The notes under the pieces were generated by a model that was not told the origin of the DNA, did no database searches, and saw only the letters and a program-made list of their open reading frames with translations. Source: Streptomyces sp. NBC_01283 (GTDB lineage Bacteria; Actinomycetota; Actinomycetes; Streptomycetales; Streptomycetaceae). Taken from it: a DNA stretch of 64,000 nt. This document shows, piece after piece, positions 36,762 to 44,364 of the stretch (position 1 is its first letter; every line of letters begins with the position of its first letter). Made by a program: the position numbers and the translations under genes. Where the stretch lies: the NCBI RefSeq assembly GCF_041435335.1, contig NZ_CP108430.1, positions 620,001 through 684,000 on the forward strand, in the 5' to 3' direction.

Positions 36762-36868
36762 GGCGTTGATCAGCCCAGGCGCCAACGAAGCGGGGTGCTC
36801 CGGCCTCGCGAGGTCTGTTGAGGCTGGCTTGGCGCCTTCCGGCTGAACGAACCCAAGGAGAAAGAAGT

Positions 36869-37108
36869 ATGTCTGCCATGAAGAAGACGATGAGCGTGGT
36901 GCTGGCGACCGGTGGCCTCGTGATGGGCGCTGCTGGTCTCGCATCCGCCGACGCCGGCGCCCAGGGTGCTGCCGTGGGCTCGCCGGGTGTGCTCTCGGGC
37001 AACCAGGCCCAGGTCCCGGTCCACATCCCGGTGAACGTGTGCGGCAACACCGTCGACGTCATCGGCCTGCTGAACCCGGCCTTCGGTAACACCTGCGTCA
37101 ACCGCTGA
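36869..37108 (+). CDS. Short chaplin
   Basis: 79 residues, ATG with AAGGAG upstream. A Sec signal peptide runs to about Ala27. The mature 50 residues form one chaplin domain: SGNQAQVPVHIPVNVCGNTV, then VIGLLNPAFGNTC, with the paired Cys58 and Cys76 of the ChpE-H type. Chaplins self-assemble into amyloid-like fibrils that let aerial hyphae break the water surface. No LPXTG sorting signal is present, so it would be anchored only by assembly. A strong hairpin terminator follows. Confidence 0.95.
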   Translation: MSAMKKTMSVVLATGGLVMGAAGLASADAGAQGAAVGSPGVLSGNQAQVPVHIPVNVCGNTVDVIGLLNPAFGNTCVNR

Positions 37109-37153
37109 TCAGCCGTATCGCACCGTAGAAGAGCCTGTCGGCTCGAAACGGTT

Positions 37154-37200
37154 TGAGCGAGTGTGCCGCCGACCCTCCTTTTCGGTGGCACGCTCGCTCA
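37154..37200. terminator. Long bidirectional hairpin after the chaplin gene
   Basis: A 19-bp stem (37154-37172 with 37182-37200) with only two wobble pairs and a T-rich 9-base loop. It sits between the chaplin gene and the convergent operon ending at 37198, so it can serve both. Confidence 0.85.
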
Positions 37201-38136
37201 GTTGTTTGGTCGTTGAGATACGTCGGTGGTAACGCTGATGGCGGTGACCTCGTACACGGCCGCGGAGCTCATCGACAGTCCTCGGCAGGTCAGCTGACTC
37301 GGCGGTGTGCGGTGGGACCGCACCTCGACGTCGAGGGCCGTCGGAAGGGGCGGGCGGCCGGTGATGCGGATGCGCCAGCAGTTGTCTTCGCGGTGGGTGT
37401 CGACGACCGCGTAATCGTGCCTGCCTGCCGGGCCGAAGCGTTTGAGCACAGCTGCGACAGCGGTCTGCTGCGGTGGGAAGAGATCGGTGTATCCGCGCAG
37501 ATGGTCCGCGTGAATCCGGTCGGCCAGGTGCCCTTCGACTGCGGTAACCGCCGACGTGGCGTCGAGATTGCCGTAGTAGACGCCGTCGGGTGCGACGACG
37601 ACGTTGGCGGCGAACCGGTCACCGCCGACGTGCGTGCATTCCCACACCAGGTTCGGCCAGCGCTCGCTGAGGGCACGTCCCACGGGCCTGCCGCGCACGG
37701 CGCAGCAGGTGTCGTGCTGACCGTGGGCGCAGACCAGAACGACGGGCGGGCCGCCCAGCTCTCCGGGGGCGGAGGCATCAAGGGCGTCGGCGATCTCCGC
37801 CAAGTCCTGATCACGGTGCCATGTGCCCCATTGCTGGCGGTGGGCACCGGAGTTCTCGTGGCGCAGCACGGCCCAGCGGCTCGGGCCTTCGGGGCTGCGG
37901 CGTCCGTGCCTCCGGATCAGCAGGACGCGGGCCCGCACCGCGTGGGCGGCGGCGAACACGATTCCCTTGGTGTGCGGTTCGAGGTCGAGGCCGTCGAAGC
38001 CGTTGGGCGGCCAGCCTCCGCGGTGCTCGATGAGTACCCAGACGGAGCCGTACGGTGCCGTGCCCGCCAGTGAGTCGCCGCGTGTGCGCGCAGCGTCGGC
38101 GCAGAAGAAGCGTTCTGCCGCGGTCACCGTGGCCAC
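37198..38136 (-). CDS. Sucrase/ferredoxin-like family protein
   Basis: 312 residues, GTG start one base after the stop of the JmjC gene. The thioredoxin-fold [2Fe-2S] ferredoxin-like region carries CAHGQHDTCCAVRGRPV and WECTHVGGDRFAAN, the typical Cys and His cluster of the family. An N-terminal FFCADAARTRGD and a C-terminal His-Asp-rich part complete it. The family name is historical; several members are thought to bind iron-sulphur clusters and act in redox. As third gene of the peptide/JmjC operon it could supply electrons or keep the oxygenase iron reduced (inference). Confidence 0.82.
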   Translation of the reverse strand: MATVTAAERFFCADAARTRGDSLAGTAPYGSVWVLIEHRGGWPPNGFDGLDLEPHTKGIVFAAAHAVRARVLLIRRHGRRSPEGPSRWAVLRHENSGAHRQQWGTWHRDQDLAEIADALDASAPGELGGPPVVLVCAHGQHDTCCAVRGRPVGRALSERWPNLVWECTHVGGDRFAANVVVAPDGVYYGNLDATSAVTAVEGHLADRIHADHLRGYTDLFPPQQTAVAAVLKRFGPAGRHDYAVVDTHREDNCWRIRITGRPPLPTALDVEVRSHRTPPSQLTCRGLSMSSAAVYEVTAISVTTDVSQRPNN

Positions 38137-38137
38137 G

Positions 38138-39379
38138 TCACTGTTCTGCGGGCACCAGTACGCCCGCGCGCAGCAGTCTGACGACGAGGTCGACGCCCAG
38201 TTCGCCTGCGGTGCGGGCCTCGCCGTCGAGCATGCTGGTCACCGACGGCAGTTCGGTCTCCGGGAAGTCGAGCCAGCCCACGCGCGTGGACAGGCGCGAG
38301 CCCTCCAGCCGCGCTTCCAGCTGCCCGCGAAGGCGCACCCGTGAGTGGGGGCCGAGGCCGTCGACGGTCTTGAGCTGGGCCAGCGGTCCCAGCGGCGCGG
38401 GGCGTGCCTGACTTCGCCGGGTGCGGTGGAAGAGCGGAGCCGAATCAGCCTGGGTGAGGGCGGCGACGAGGCGGTCGCGGACGATGTCGAGCTCGCCGTC
38501 CGGCCCGTCCACGCCCAGGGGCAAGGTGCCGCGCATCTGGGGGTCGTCACGCAACATCGCGAGTGCCGACTGGGCGAGCTGTTCGGCCAGTGTGTAGCGC
38601 GTCCAGGTGTGGATCCCCAGCGTCAGGTGGATCGAGACCTCGCCCTGCGCCCGGGCGGCGTGCAGCCAGCCCCGCGGCAGGTAGAGGACATCACCGGGCT
38701 CGAGAACGGTGTCGATGTACGCCTCGCCCTTCGCGGCTTCGGCGACGGCGCCGCGGCGGTCCGTCCAGGGCTGGTCGCGCAGGGGATCGGGATGGACGGG
38801 CTCGTGGACGAGCCAGCGCTTGGCGCCGTCGATCTGGAGCACGAAGACATCGTGGACGTCGTAGTGGTCGTCGAATCCGCGGTTCTGCGGCGGAGTGACG
38901 TAGGCGTTCGCCTGCACCGGATGCCCCAGCTCCGTGCTCAGCCGGGCGGTGAAGTCCGCGACCGGCCCCCACGTGCGCTGCAGGGCTTGCAGGACCAGGG
39001 TGGCGCCGTCGGCGAACGTGCGCCACAGAGCGGTGTCGTCCAGCTGGTCACCGATGGTGGCGCCGACACCGGCGGGGGAGGTGAAGGACGACTCGGGGAG
39101 CGTGGAGCCGTCCTTGGCCACGCGGAGGAAGGGTGTACGCAGCCCGCGACGCGAGGTCAGTTCGTCCACGGCGTCAGCGGAGAACAGGTCCGAGAAGTCG
39201 CTCGCGCGGCGCGTGAGCAGCGCTGTGCGCGCCCAGATGTCGCGGGCGAAATCGTCCCGGCTCAGGCCGGTCAGCCGTGTCTCCAGGACGTCGGCGCCCG
39301 TGGCGTCCGTGGCGCCTTTCGCGCCCTTGGCGCCTTTCGCTGCGCCGACGTCCTGGAGCTCAGTCGCGGGGATGCTCAA
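38138..39379 (-). CDS. JmjC/cupin-type 2-oxoglutarate oxygenase (ribosomal-oxygenase-like)
   Basis: 413 residues from a TTG start overlapping the stop of the repeat-peptide gene (TTGA). After a low-complexity GAKGAKGATDATGA tail, the cupin barrel spans about 100-265. Fe(II) ligands are His172 and Asp174 (DDHYDVHD) and His240 (LPRGWLHAAR). A C-terminal helical and winged-helix-like region (about 270-413) matches the ROX/YcfD layout, enzymes that hydroxylate Arg or His of ribosomal proteins. Coupling to a peptide rich in Asp, with two His-Asp sites, suggests that peptide as substrate. Confidence 0.85.
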   Translation of the reverse strand: MSIPATELQDVGAAKGAKGAKGATDATGADVLETRLTGLSRDDFARDIWARTALLTRRASDFSDLFSADAVDELTSRRGLRTPFLRVAKDGSTLPESSFTSPAGVGATIGDQLDDTALWRTFADGATLVLQALQRTWGPVADFTARLSTELGHPVQANAYVTPPQNRGFDDHYDVHDVFVLQIDGAKRWLVHEPVHPDPLRDQPWTDRRGAVAEAAKGEAYIDTVLEPGDVLYLPRGWLHAARAQGEVSIHLTLGIHTWTRYTLAEQLAQSALAMLRDDPQMRGTLPLGVDGPDGELDIVRDRLVAALTQADSAPLFHRTRRSQARPAPLGPLAQLKTVDGLGPHSRVRLRGQLEARLEGSRLSTRVGWLDFPETELPSVTSMLDGEARTAGELGVDLVVRLLRAGVLVPAEQ

Positions 39380-39606
39380 GAGCCGCTGTCGGACACGCCG
39401 GCTCCGCCGTCGGCACCTCCGTCATGAACGCCCGGCGTACCCGCCGCGCCGCCGTCCGCGGGACCCTCGGCACCGCCGTCCGCGCCGCCGTCCGCGGGAC
39501 CCTCGGCGCCACCGTCGGCACCTCCGTCGTGAACGCCGGGCGTACCCGCCGCGCCGCCGTCCGCAGGGCCCTCTTGCTGGTTCGGATCCTGCTCGGGGTT
39601 GCTCAT
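39376..39606 (-). CDS. Asp/Gly/Ala repeat peptide, candidate substrate of the JmjC oxygenase
   Basis: 76 residues from an ATG with AGGAGG six bases upstream. A Gln/Asn/Pro-rich head (MSNPEQDPNQQEG) leads to two 35-residue-spaced copies of PADGGAAGTPGVHDGGADGG and a middle PADGGADGGAEG, ending VSDSGS. It has no Cys, Ser/Thr clusters or hydrophobic core. The repeats offer nine Asp and two His (26 and 61), the latter in identical GVHDGG contexts. A very strong ribosome-binding site plus overlap with the oxygenase gene suggests high expression and joint work. No family known; it could also be a disordered structural protein. Confidence 0.75.
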   Translation of the reverse strand: MSNPEQDPNQQEGPADGGAAGTPGVHDGGADGGAEGPADGGADGGAEGPADGGAAGTPGVHDGGADGGAGVSDSGS

Positions 39607-39762
39607 CGTTCCTCCTGAGAATCGAAGGGCTGGGATGGGGCAGGGCGCACTCTCCAGAGCCCTCTCTGCTGTCACCAAGCTCGCTCACGCAATTCCGGTC
39701 GGCAACCTGAAGGAATGACGGGGCGCCCGGTCGGGGGCATGACGCGACCGACGATGTCCGCG

Positions 39763-39793
39763 ATCACCCGGCAGTGGGTCATTGCCGGGTGAT
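39763..39793. promoter_or_regulatory. Inverted repeat between divergent genes
   Basis: ATCACCCGGCA (39763-39773) pairs perfectly with TGCCGGGTGAT (39783-39793) around 9 bases. It lies in the 196-bp gap between the repeat-peptide operon and the gene at 39803, right at the latter's start. It could be an operator, or an RNA hairpin hiding the ribosome-binding site of the plus-strand gene. Confidence 0.5.
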
Positions 39794-39802
39794 GATGGCT
39801 TC

Positions 39803-40117
39803 GTGGCGACAGATGACACGCAGTACACCGAGGACGGCCATTTCATCGTCATCAAGGGCCGACGCTGGCGGGCCACCGACCCCCTCGTACCCGACGATGA
39901 GGCGAAGCGCCTGACTCACCACCTCATGGCGGCTCGCCGGGCCGTCGCCGCCGCGGGCGACGACGAGGACGCGCGGAAGGCGGCCCGAGCGCGCGTGCAG
40001 CTCGCGAAGACGGGACTTGGGGAACGCGGTACGGCCTGGTGGGAACAGGAACCGGCCGAACGGCGCGAGCGCTGGGAGGACTGCTTGCGGCGACTGGAGG
40101 CAGGCGGGCACTCCTGA
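39803..40117 (+). CDS. Small conserved Streptomyces protein
   Basis: 104 residues from the GTG at 39803; a TTG at 39782 is also in frame. It starts with a beta-hairpin-like EDGHFIVIKGRRWRATDP and continues as charged helices (RLTHHLMAARRAVAAAGDDED, WWEQEPAERRERWEDCLRRL). Proteins with this start are common in actinomycetes and sometimes labelled 'Tol transporter', for which the sequence gives no support. Cytosolic, function unknown. Followed by a two-tier hairpin. Confidence 0.7.
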   Translation: MATDDTQYTEDGHFIVIKGRRWRATDPLVPDDEAKRLTHHLMAARRAVAAAGDDEDARKAARARVQLAKTGLGERGTAWWEQEPAERRERWEDCLRRLEAGGHS

Positions 40118-40140
40118 CCACACGGAGGGGCCGACACACA

Positions 40141-40186
40141 GACGGGCGGACACACGCCGACGGAAGTCGGTCGCGGTCCGCCCGTC
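40141..40186 (+). terminator. Two-tier hairpin
   Basis: Outer stem GACGGGCGGAC (40141-40151)/GTCCGCCCGTC (40176-40186), inner stem CCGAC (40157-40161)/GTCGG (40166-40170) with a GGAA tetraloop. It follows the gene ending at 40117. The GNRA-type inner loop should make it very stable. Confidence 0.7.
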
Positions 40187-40328
40187 GTCAGGTCAGGCCC
40201 CGGGCTTCAGGTGTGCGGCACCACCAGTTGTGGACGATGTCCCCGCTGCTGTTGATCAGAGGGAGTTCGGAGCTGCATCCGGGTCGGATTGCCTTCGGGA
40301 GCGGAAGAGAATTCGGTGGCACCTGTAC

Positions 40329-40586
40329 TCACCCGGTGGGCTCGTCCGGAACCGGCTCCTCCGCGTGGCTCTCCACGGCCCGGGATTCGCCGCGCCTTGC
40401 GGTGCCCCCCTCGTCCGTATCGGGGACCTCGGCCGCCTTGTCGCTGTCGCCGCCGCTGTCGGCAGCCTTGCCCACGTCCAGATCCCAGGCGTCCGGCTCG
40501 TCCGTCGCCTGCTGGTCGGGGAGATCCCTGGGAACGGGCGTGCTGCCGTCCTCGCCGGTTGAAGACGGAATCCATTCCTCGCCCAC
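40329..40586 (-). CDS. Small acidic hypothetical protein
   Basis: 85 residues, GTG start with AAGGAGGAG upstream. It is almost entirely polar and acidic (QQATDEPDAWDLDVGKAADS, PDTDEGGTARRGE) with no hydrophobic core, so it is probably disordered. It is encoded alone. The excellent ribosome-binding site is the main evidence that it is real. Confidence 0.6.
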   Translation of the reverse strand: MGEEWIPSSTGEDGSTPVPRDLPDQQATDEPDAWDLDVGKAADSGGDSDKAAEVPDTDEGGTARRGESRAVESHAEEPVPDEPTG

Positions 40587-40738
40587 GATGTCTCCTCCTT
40601 GGCCCTTCGGTTCTTGGCCCGACCAGGTACCCGCGAACAGCGCGACGACACGTCACGACGGCGGCCACATGCGTGTTGTCGTCACCGCACGTGCGATCTC
40701 GTCAGACCGTCGTTGCGCTCGCTCATGGCTCTCCCAGC

Positions 40739-41220
40739 TTGTGGCAGTCGGGCGCCCGTGCTCCCGACCACGCGGAGGACGGCTCGGGCCCACCCGCTCC
40801 GCACACCCCGCGTACTGCCCATGCCCTGGCCCGCCATCGCAACCGCTCCCTGCGGTGGCTGGTGACCAGCGCCGTCGCGACCACCGTGTTCGCCGTCGCG
40901 ACCTGGACAGGATCGGTCAGCGGCATCGAGTGGTCGGAAGGCGTGGGCGCTCGGCTCGGTATCGTCCTGCGTGACCCGTCCGGTGAGCTGTGCCCGCTGA
41001 TCGTCCTGGCGACCGGGAGCGCCAGCGGGACGCCGTTGAACGGCTTGAGGGCACGTTGTGGTGGTGTCCGGGCCCCGAGGTCCGAGGCGTTCTCGTCCGC
41101 CCCGATGGGCACGAACTGCTTTACGCGCGGCCACCGTTCACCGGATGGGGCCGTAGAACGCGGATCGAGGACCAGTCGGAAAGGGGCTGGCTCAACTCGG
41201 CGTGCCTGAGGGCTACTTGA
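40739..41220 (+). pseudogene. Membrane-anchored hypothetical gene with a probable one-base deletion
   Basis: The first part reads a basic stretch, then a membrane segment (LRWLVTSAVATTVFAVATW), then ARLGIVLRDPSGELCPLIVL. At 41015-41017 (GGG) the sense-like frame moves: restoring one G joins LATG to ERQRDAVERLEGTLWWCPG and on to YARPPFTGWGRRTRIEDQ and a stop at 41220. Neither half alone looks complete. The start is uncertain. It could be a real frameshift or a sequencing error. Confidence 0.4.
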
Positions 41221-41238
41221 GGGGGTACCGGGAGATGC

Positions 41239-41910
41239 ATGATGCGAAATCTCTTCGATCCCGAGAATTTCATCCAACCCTCGTCGACCCCCGGGCTCAC
41301 GCAGGAAAACTCCATGGCGGTGCGCTACACCGTCAAGGGCGAGGCACGGGCGCGGCAAGGGACGATGGTCGCCTGGCGGGGCTCCCTGGAGTTCGAGCGG
41401 CAGGGTCAGGGCGTGGGCAACTTCCTCAAGCGGGCGGTGACCGGCGAGGGCCTGGCCCTGATGACGGTCAGCGGTGAGGGCGAGGCATGGTTCGCGTCGG
41501 ACGCGGCGCACTGTTTCCTCGTCGACGTGGACGAGAACCGCGGCCTCACGGTCAACGGCAAGAACATCCTGTGCTTCGACGCCTCGCTGGACTACGACAT
41601 CACCACCGTCAAAGGCGCGGGCATGGCGGGCGGCGGCCTGTTCAACTGCACGTTCACCGGCACCGGCCGGCTGGCGCTGACCAGCGCGGGCATCCCGCTG
41701 GTGCTGCCGGTGACCCCGGACGCGCCCGTCCACGTGGACACCGACGCCGTCGTCGCCTGGACCCCGCAACTGCGCACGTCGCTGCACCGTTCCCAGAGCG
41801 TGGGGTCGATGGTGAAGGGCGGCTCCGGCGAGGCAGTGCAGCTGAAACTGGAGGGAGACGGGGTCGTGGTCGTCAACCCCGGCGAACCCAAGCCCGCCCC
41901 GGCATCCTGA
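41239..41910 (+). CDS. AIM24-family protein
   Basis: 223 residues; the ATG at 41239 has GGGAGA five bases before, and an ATG directly follows at 41242. It has the AIM24/TIGR00266-type beta-helical fold: VRYTVKGEARARQGTMVAW, GSLEFERQGQGVGNFLKRA, TGEGLALMTVSGEGEAWFA and FTGTGRLALTSAGIPLVL. The family is widespread; mitochondrial members help inner-membrane organisation but the bacterial role is unclear. Cytosolic, no signal peptide. Confidence 0.88.
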   Translation: MMRNLFDPENFIQPSSTPGLTQENSMAVRYTVKGEARARQGTMVAWRGSLEFERQGQGVGNFLKRAVTGEGLALMTVSGEGEAWFASDAAHCFLVDVDENRGLTVNGKNILCFDASLDYDITTVKGAGMAGGGLFNCTFTGTGRLALTSAGIPLVLPVTPDAPVHVDTDAVVAWTPQLRTSLHRSQSVGSMVKGGSGEAVQLKLEGDGVVVVNPGEPKPAPAS

Positions 41911-42100
41911 TGCCCTGAGCGCGTGTCATCCGCCCCTCTGCCTCCACCGCCTTGTGCGCCGAGCCGGGACGATGCCCGGATCTTCGTGTCTTCCGCCAAT
42001 ACGGACGCCCGCCTGGCCTCGTAGAGACTGCCAAGCAAGAGCCGTGGCATGCCCCGGCGACGGGGGCCCTGGCCAAGTGCAAGCCGAGGAGGACAGCACC

Positions 42101-42847
42101 ATGAGCGCGCAGCAACAGTACGACGAGATCGGTGAGGCGTACGAGGGTTTCAAGGCGCTGCCGTTGGAGCAGTACGCGGTAGTGCCCAGCTTCCTGGCGC
42201 TGGTCGGGGACGTGCGCGGCAAGTCTGTCCTTGACCTGGCATCCGGCACCGGCTTCTACAGCAGGGAGTTCAAGCGGCGGGGAGCCGCCGATGTCCTCGG
42301 CATCGACATCTCCGGTGAGATGGTGGCCGTGGCGCAGCAGTTGGAGGAAAGTGATCCGCTGGGTGTGCGCTACGAGGTCGGTGACGTGGCCGAACTGCGG
42401 CCGCTCGGCGAGCGCTTCGACGTCGTACTGGCCGTCCAGTTGCTCAACTACGCACCGGACATCGCCACGACGGAACGCATGTGTCGCAACATCCGCCGGA
42501 ACATGAAGCCGGGCGGCGAGCTGTTCCTGCTGAATCAGTCGCCCGACTTCCGGTTCGAGGGTCCCGGCCCGGACAAGTACGGCTTCCGCAGCGAGCTGAC
42601 CGGCGAGGAAGGCGAGACGGGGCCGCAGGTGAGGACCACGGCGCTGCTCGATCCGGCACCTGTTTCGTTCATCGCCAACCTGCCGCGCCGCGACGTCTAC
42701 CAGAAGTGCCTCGGGGCGGCCGGGTTCAGTGACCTGACCTGGGTGCCGCTGACGGTCTCGGAAGCCGGCGTGCGCGAGTTCGGTACGGAGCACTGGGCCG
42801 ACTTCAACGCCAACCTGCCGCTGGAGATGCTGCGCTGCCGCGCCTGA
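42101..42847 (+). CDS. Class I SAM-dependent methyltransferase
   Basis: 248 residues, ATG with GAGGAGG upstream. Motif I VLDLASGTGFYSREF binds SAM, followed by VLGIDISGEMVAVAQ (acidic motif II), FDVVLAVQLLNYAP and MKPGGELFLLNQSP. The start QYDEIGEAYEGFKALPLEQY is like small-molecule methyltransferases of the ToxA kind. The C-terminal half forms the substrate lid. It stands alone, ended by a very strong terminator; substrate unknown. Confidence 0.87.
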   Translation: MSAQQQYDEIGEAYEGFKALPLEQYAVVPSFLALVGDVRGKSVLDLASGTGFYSREFKRRGAADVLGIDISGEMVAVAQQLEESDPLGVRYEVGDVAELRPLGERFDVVLAVQLLNYAPDIATTERMCRNIRRNMKPGGELFLLNQSPDFRFEGPGPDKYGFRSELTGEEGETGPQVRTTALLDPAPVSFIANLPRRDVYQKCLGAAGFSDLTWVPLTVSEAGVREFGTEHWADFNANLPLEMLRCRA

Positions 42848-42910
42848 CGGCCGACCGGGCATCCCGGCGGCTTCACTCGTCCTGAGGGCCCCGGGCCGAC
42901 TCGAACGAAG

Positions 42911-42948
42911 AAGGGTGGGCCCGGCCGTCCCAGGCCGGGCCCACCCTT
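42911..42948. terminator. Strong hairpin after the methyltransferase
   Basis: AAGGGTGGGCCCGGCC (42911-42926), loop GTCCCA, perfect complement 42933-42948. The AA...TT ends give partial A/T-tracts on both strands. Confidence 0.9.
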
Positions 42949-43026
42949 CAGGCACGCGCGCCACCGCCCGTGGCGTCGTGCCGCTCTGTGCTGCTCTATG
43001 CGGCTCTCAAGTACGCGCGGTGTGCA

Positions 43027-43197
43027 TCACCATCGGTACCAGCGGCCCTTCCGACCGCCACTCGCCGCGGGTCGGACCACGAAGCCGAGCAGCCACACGA
43101 CCAGCACGATGACGGCGATCCACCACAACGCCTTCAGGGCGAAACCCGCGCCGAAGAGGAGCAGAGCAAGAAGAAGCACCAGAATCAGGGGAACCAT
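43027..43197 (-). CDS. Small hydrophobic membrane protein
   Basis: 56 residues, ATG with GGAGG nine bases upstream. Two membrane helices (VPLILVLLLALLLFGAGFAL and LWWIAVIVLVVWLLGFVV) are followed by a basic tail (GGRKGRWYRW). Similar tiny hydrophobic proteins, often called 'hydrophobic protein', are common in actinomycetes near stress genes. The PPOX-fold gene in the same direction starts upstream. Confidence 0.75.
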   Translation of the reverse strand: MVPLILVLLLALLLFGAGFALKALWWIAVIVLVVWLLGFVVRPAASGGRKGRWYRW

Positions 43198-43270
43198 TGT
43201 TATCAACCTCCAGACCACCAAGTGCTCGCAGATCCGCCCCACAAACACACAAAGATCCGGCCGGGTGATC

Positions 43271-43768
43271 TCAGGTCTGCCGGCGCTCGGCCCGTTGCCG
43301 GATCAGCTCCTCCACCGCGGTGGGCAGGGTCGTCTCGAAGTCGATGAGTTTCGCCCAGGTCGGGGTGACGACGATCCGGACCATGCCTTCGTAGAGCGAG
43401 CGGACCTCGGCCTCCCACTCGACGCGCTGCTCGGGTGTCATCTGGTAGCTGCCGTTCATCTGGAGATATTCGTCCGGGATGCCGTCGACGACGTCCAGCT
43501 CGGCCCGCCCGCGGATGAGCAGGATCTTCGGCGGGTGCACCTCGGTGTCGATGGTCAGGGCAACCATCGGGTTCGCGCGCAGTGCGGGCAGTTTCGGGGC
43601 ATTCGTCGCGGTGCACAGGACGATCTCCGAGCCGTTCCAGGTGAACGCGATCGGGATGCTGCGCGGTGTGCCGTCCTTGGCGACGTAGGCCAGGCGGGTC
43701 AGGTCGCGGGCCAGCAGCTCCTGGCTGATCGGTCGGTTCAGGATCTCGGTGATCTCCGTCGGCTGCAT
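43271..43768 (-). CDS. PPOX-fold flavin/F420-binding protein
   Basis: 165 residues from the ATG at 43768 with GGAGCG upstream. Split-barrel signature: LARLAYVAKDGTPRSIPIAF type start (LTRLAYVAKDGTPRSIPIAF), then VLCTATNAPKLPALRANPMV and LTIDTEVHPPKILLIRGRAE. The fold binds FMN or F420 in oxidoreductases; the substrate is unknown. It may form a unit with the small hydrophobic protein downstream. Confidence 0.85.
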   Translation of the reverse strand: MQPTEITEILNRPISQELLARDLTRLAYVAKDGTPRSIPIAFTWNGSEIVLCTATNAPKLPALRANPMVALTIDTEVHPPKILLIRGRAELDVVDGIPDEYLQMNGSYQMTPEQRVEWEAEVRSLYEGMVRIVVTPTWAKLIDFETTLPTAVEELIRQRAERRQT

Positions 43769-43989
43769 GGTGATCGCTCCTTCGTCGGCGGTGTCGTCGT
43801 CGAGTGACCTGTCCGTGGCCGCTCGTGCCCCTGGGACGGAGCCGCCCGGACGTTCTCGACATCCGCGGCGCGGAATTTCTCGGGAATCTCCTGGGGACGA
43901 TCTCCTGTGGTGATGATGTTTGCCGGGGCACTGAGCGGCCAGGCGTACTGACAGCACATGACGTCGATGCCAAGGAGCGTGAGCGGACC

Positions 43990-44163
43990 ATGACCGCCAA
44001 CGAGAAGGCCAAGGCGAAGTTCGAGCAGGCGACCGGCGCCGCCGCGGCAGCCGCCGGACGCGCCGTGGGCAACGAAAGCCTGGCTGCCAAGGGCCGCGCC
44101 CAGCAGATGAAGGGCGACGCCCGCGAGACCAAGGAAAAGGCCAAGGACGTCGGCAAGCACTGA
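43990..44163 (+). CDS. CsbD-family stress protein
   Basis: 57 residues. Strongly charged and helical: NEKAKAKFEQATGAAAAAAG, AAKGRAQQMKGDARETKEKA. The family is small, induced by general stress (SigB in Bacillus) and of unknown molecular role. AAGGAG lies 12 bases before the ATG, a little far. Followed by a perfect long palindrome that should end transcription. Confidence 0.88.
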   Translation: MTANEKAKAKFEQATGAAAAAAGRAVGNESLAAKGRAQQMKGDARETKEKAKDVGKH

Positions 44164-44219
44164 ACGCTCAGCTCTCAGCAGTGAGCAGTGAGCACTTACG
44201 GTCTCGATACACGCGTCAT

Positions 44220-44265
44220 ATGCCGTTGGGGCGGTCCCTCCATGGAGGGACCGCCCCAACGGCAT
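44220..44265. terminator. Loop-less 46-bp perfect palindrome
   Basis: The arms 44220-44242 and 44243-44265 are exact complements meeting at CATG with no spacer. It follows the CsbD gene. On RNA the centre would open into a small loop on a stem of about 20 bp, a very strong terminator for either strand. Confidence 0.85.
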
Positions 44266-44364
44266 GTGTCGGAATCAGGTCAGTCGCCACACATGGTCCG
44301 CCGTGCCGTTGTCCTCGAACCCGCACCTCGCGGACCGCGGGCCTGATGACGAAGGCGGATCCGT

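Noticed and set aside
43900..43960. SigB-type promoter before CsbD (GTTT...GGCGTAC)
   Set aside because: Spacing of about 20 bp and a poor -10 match make it no better than chance.
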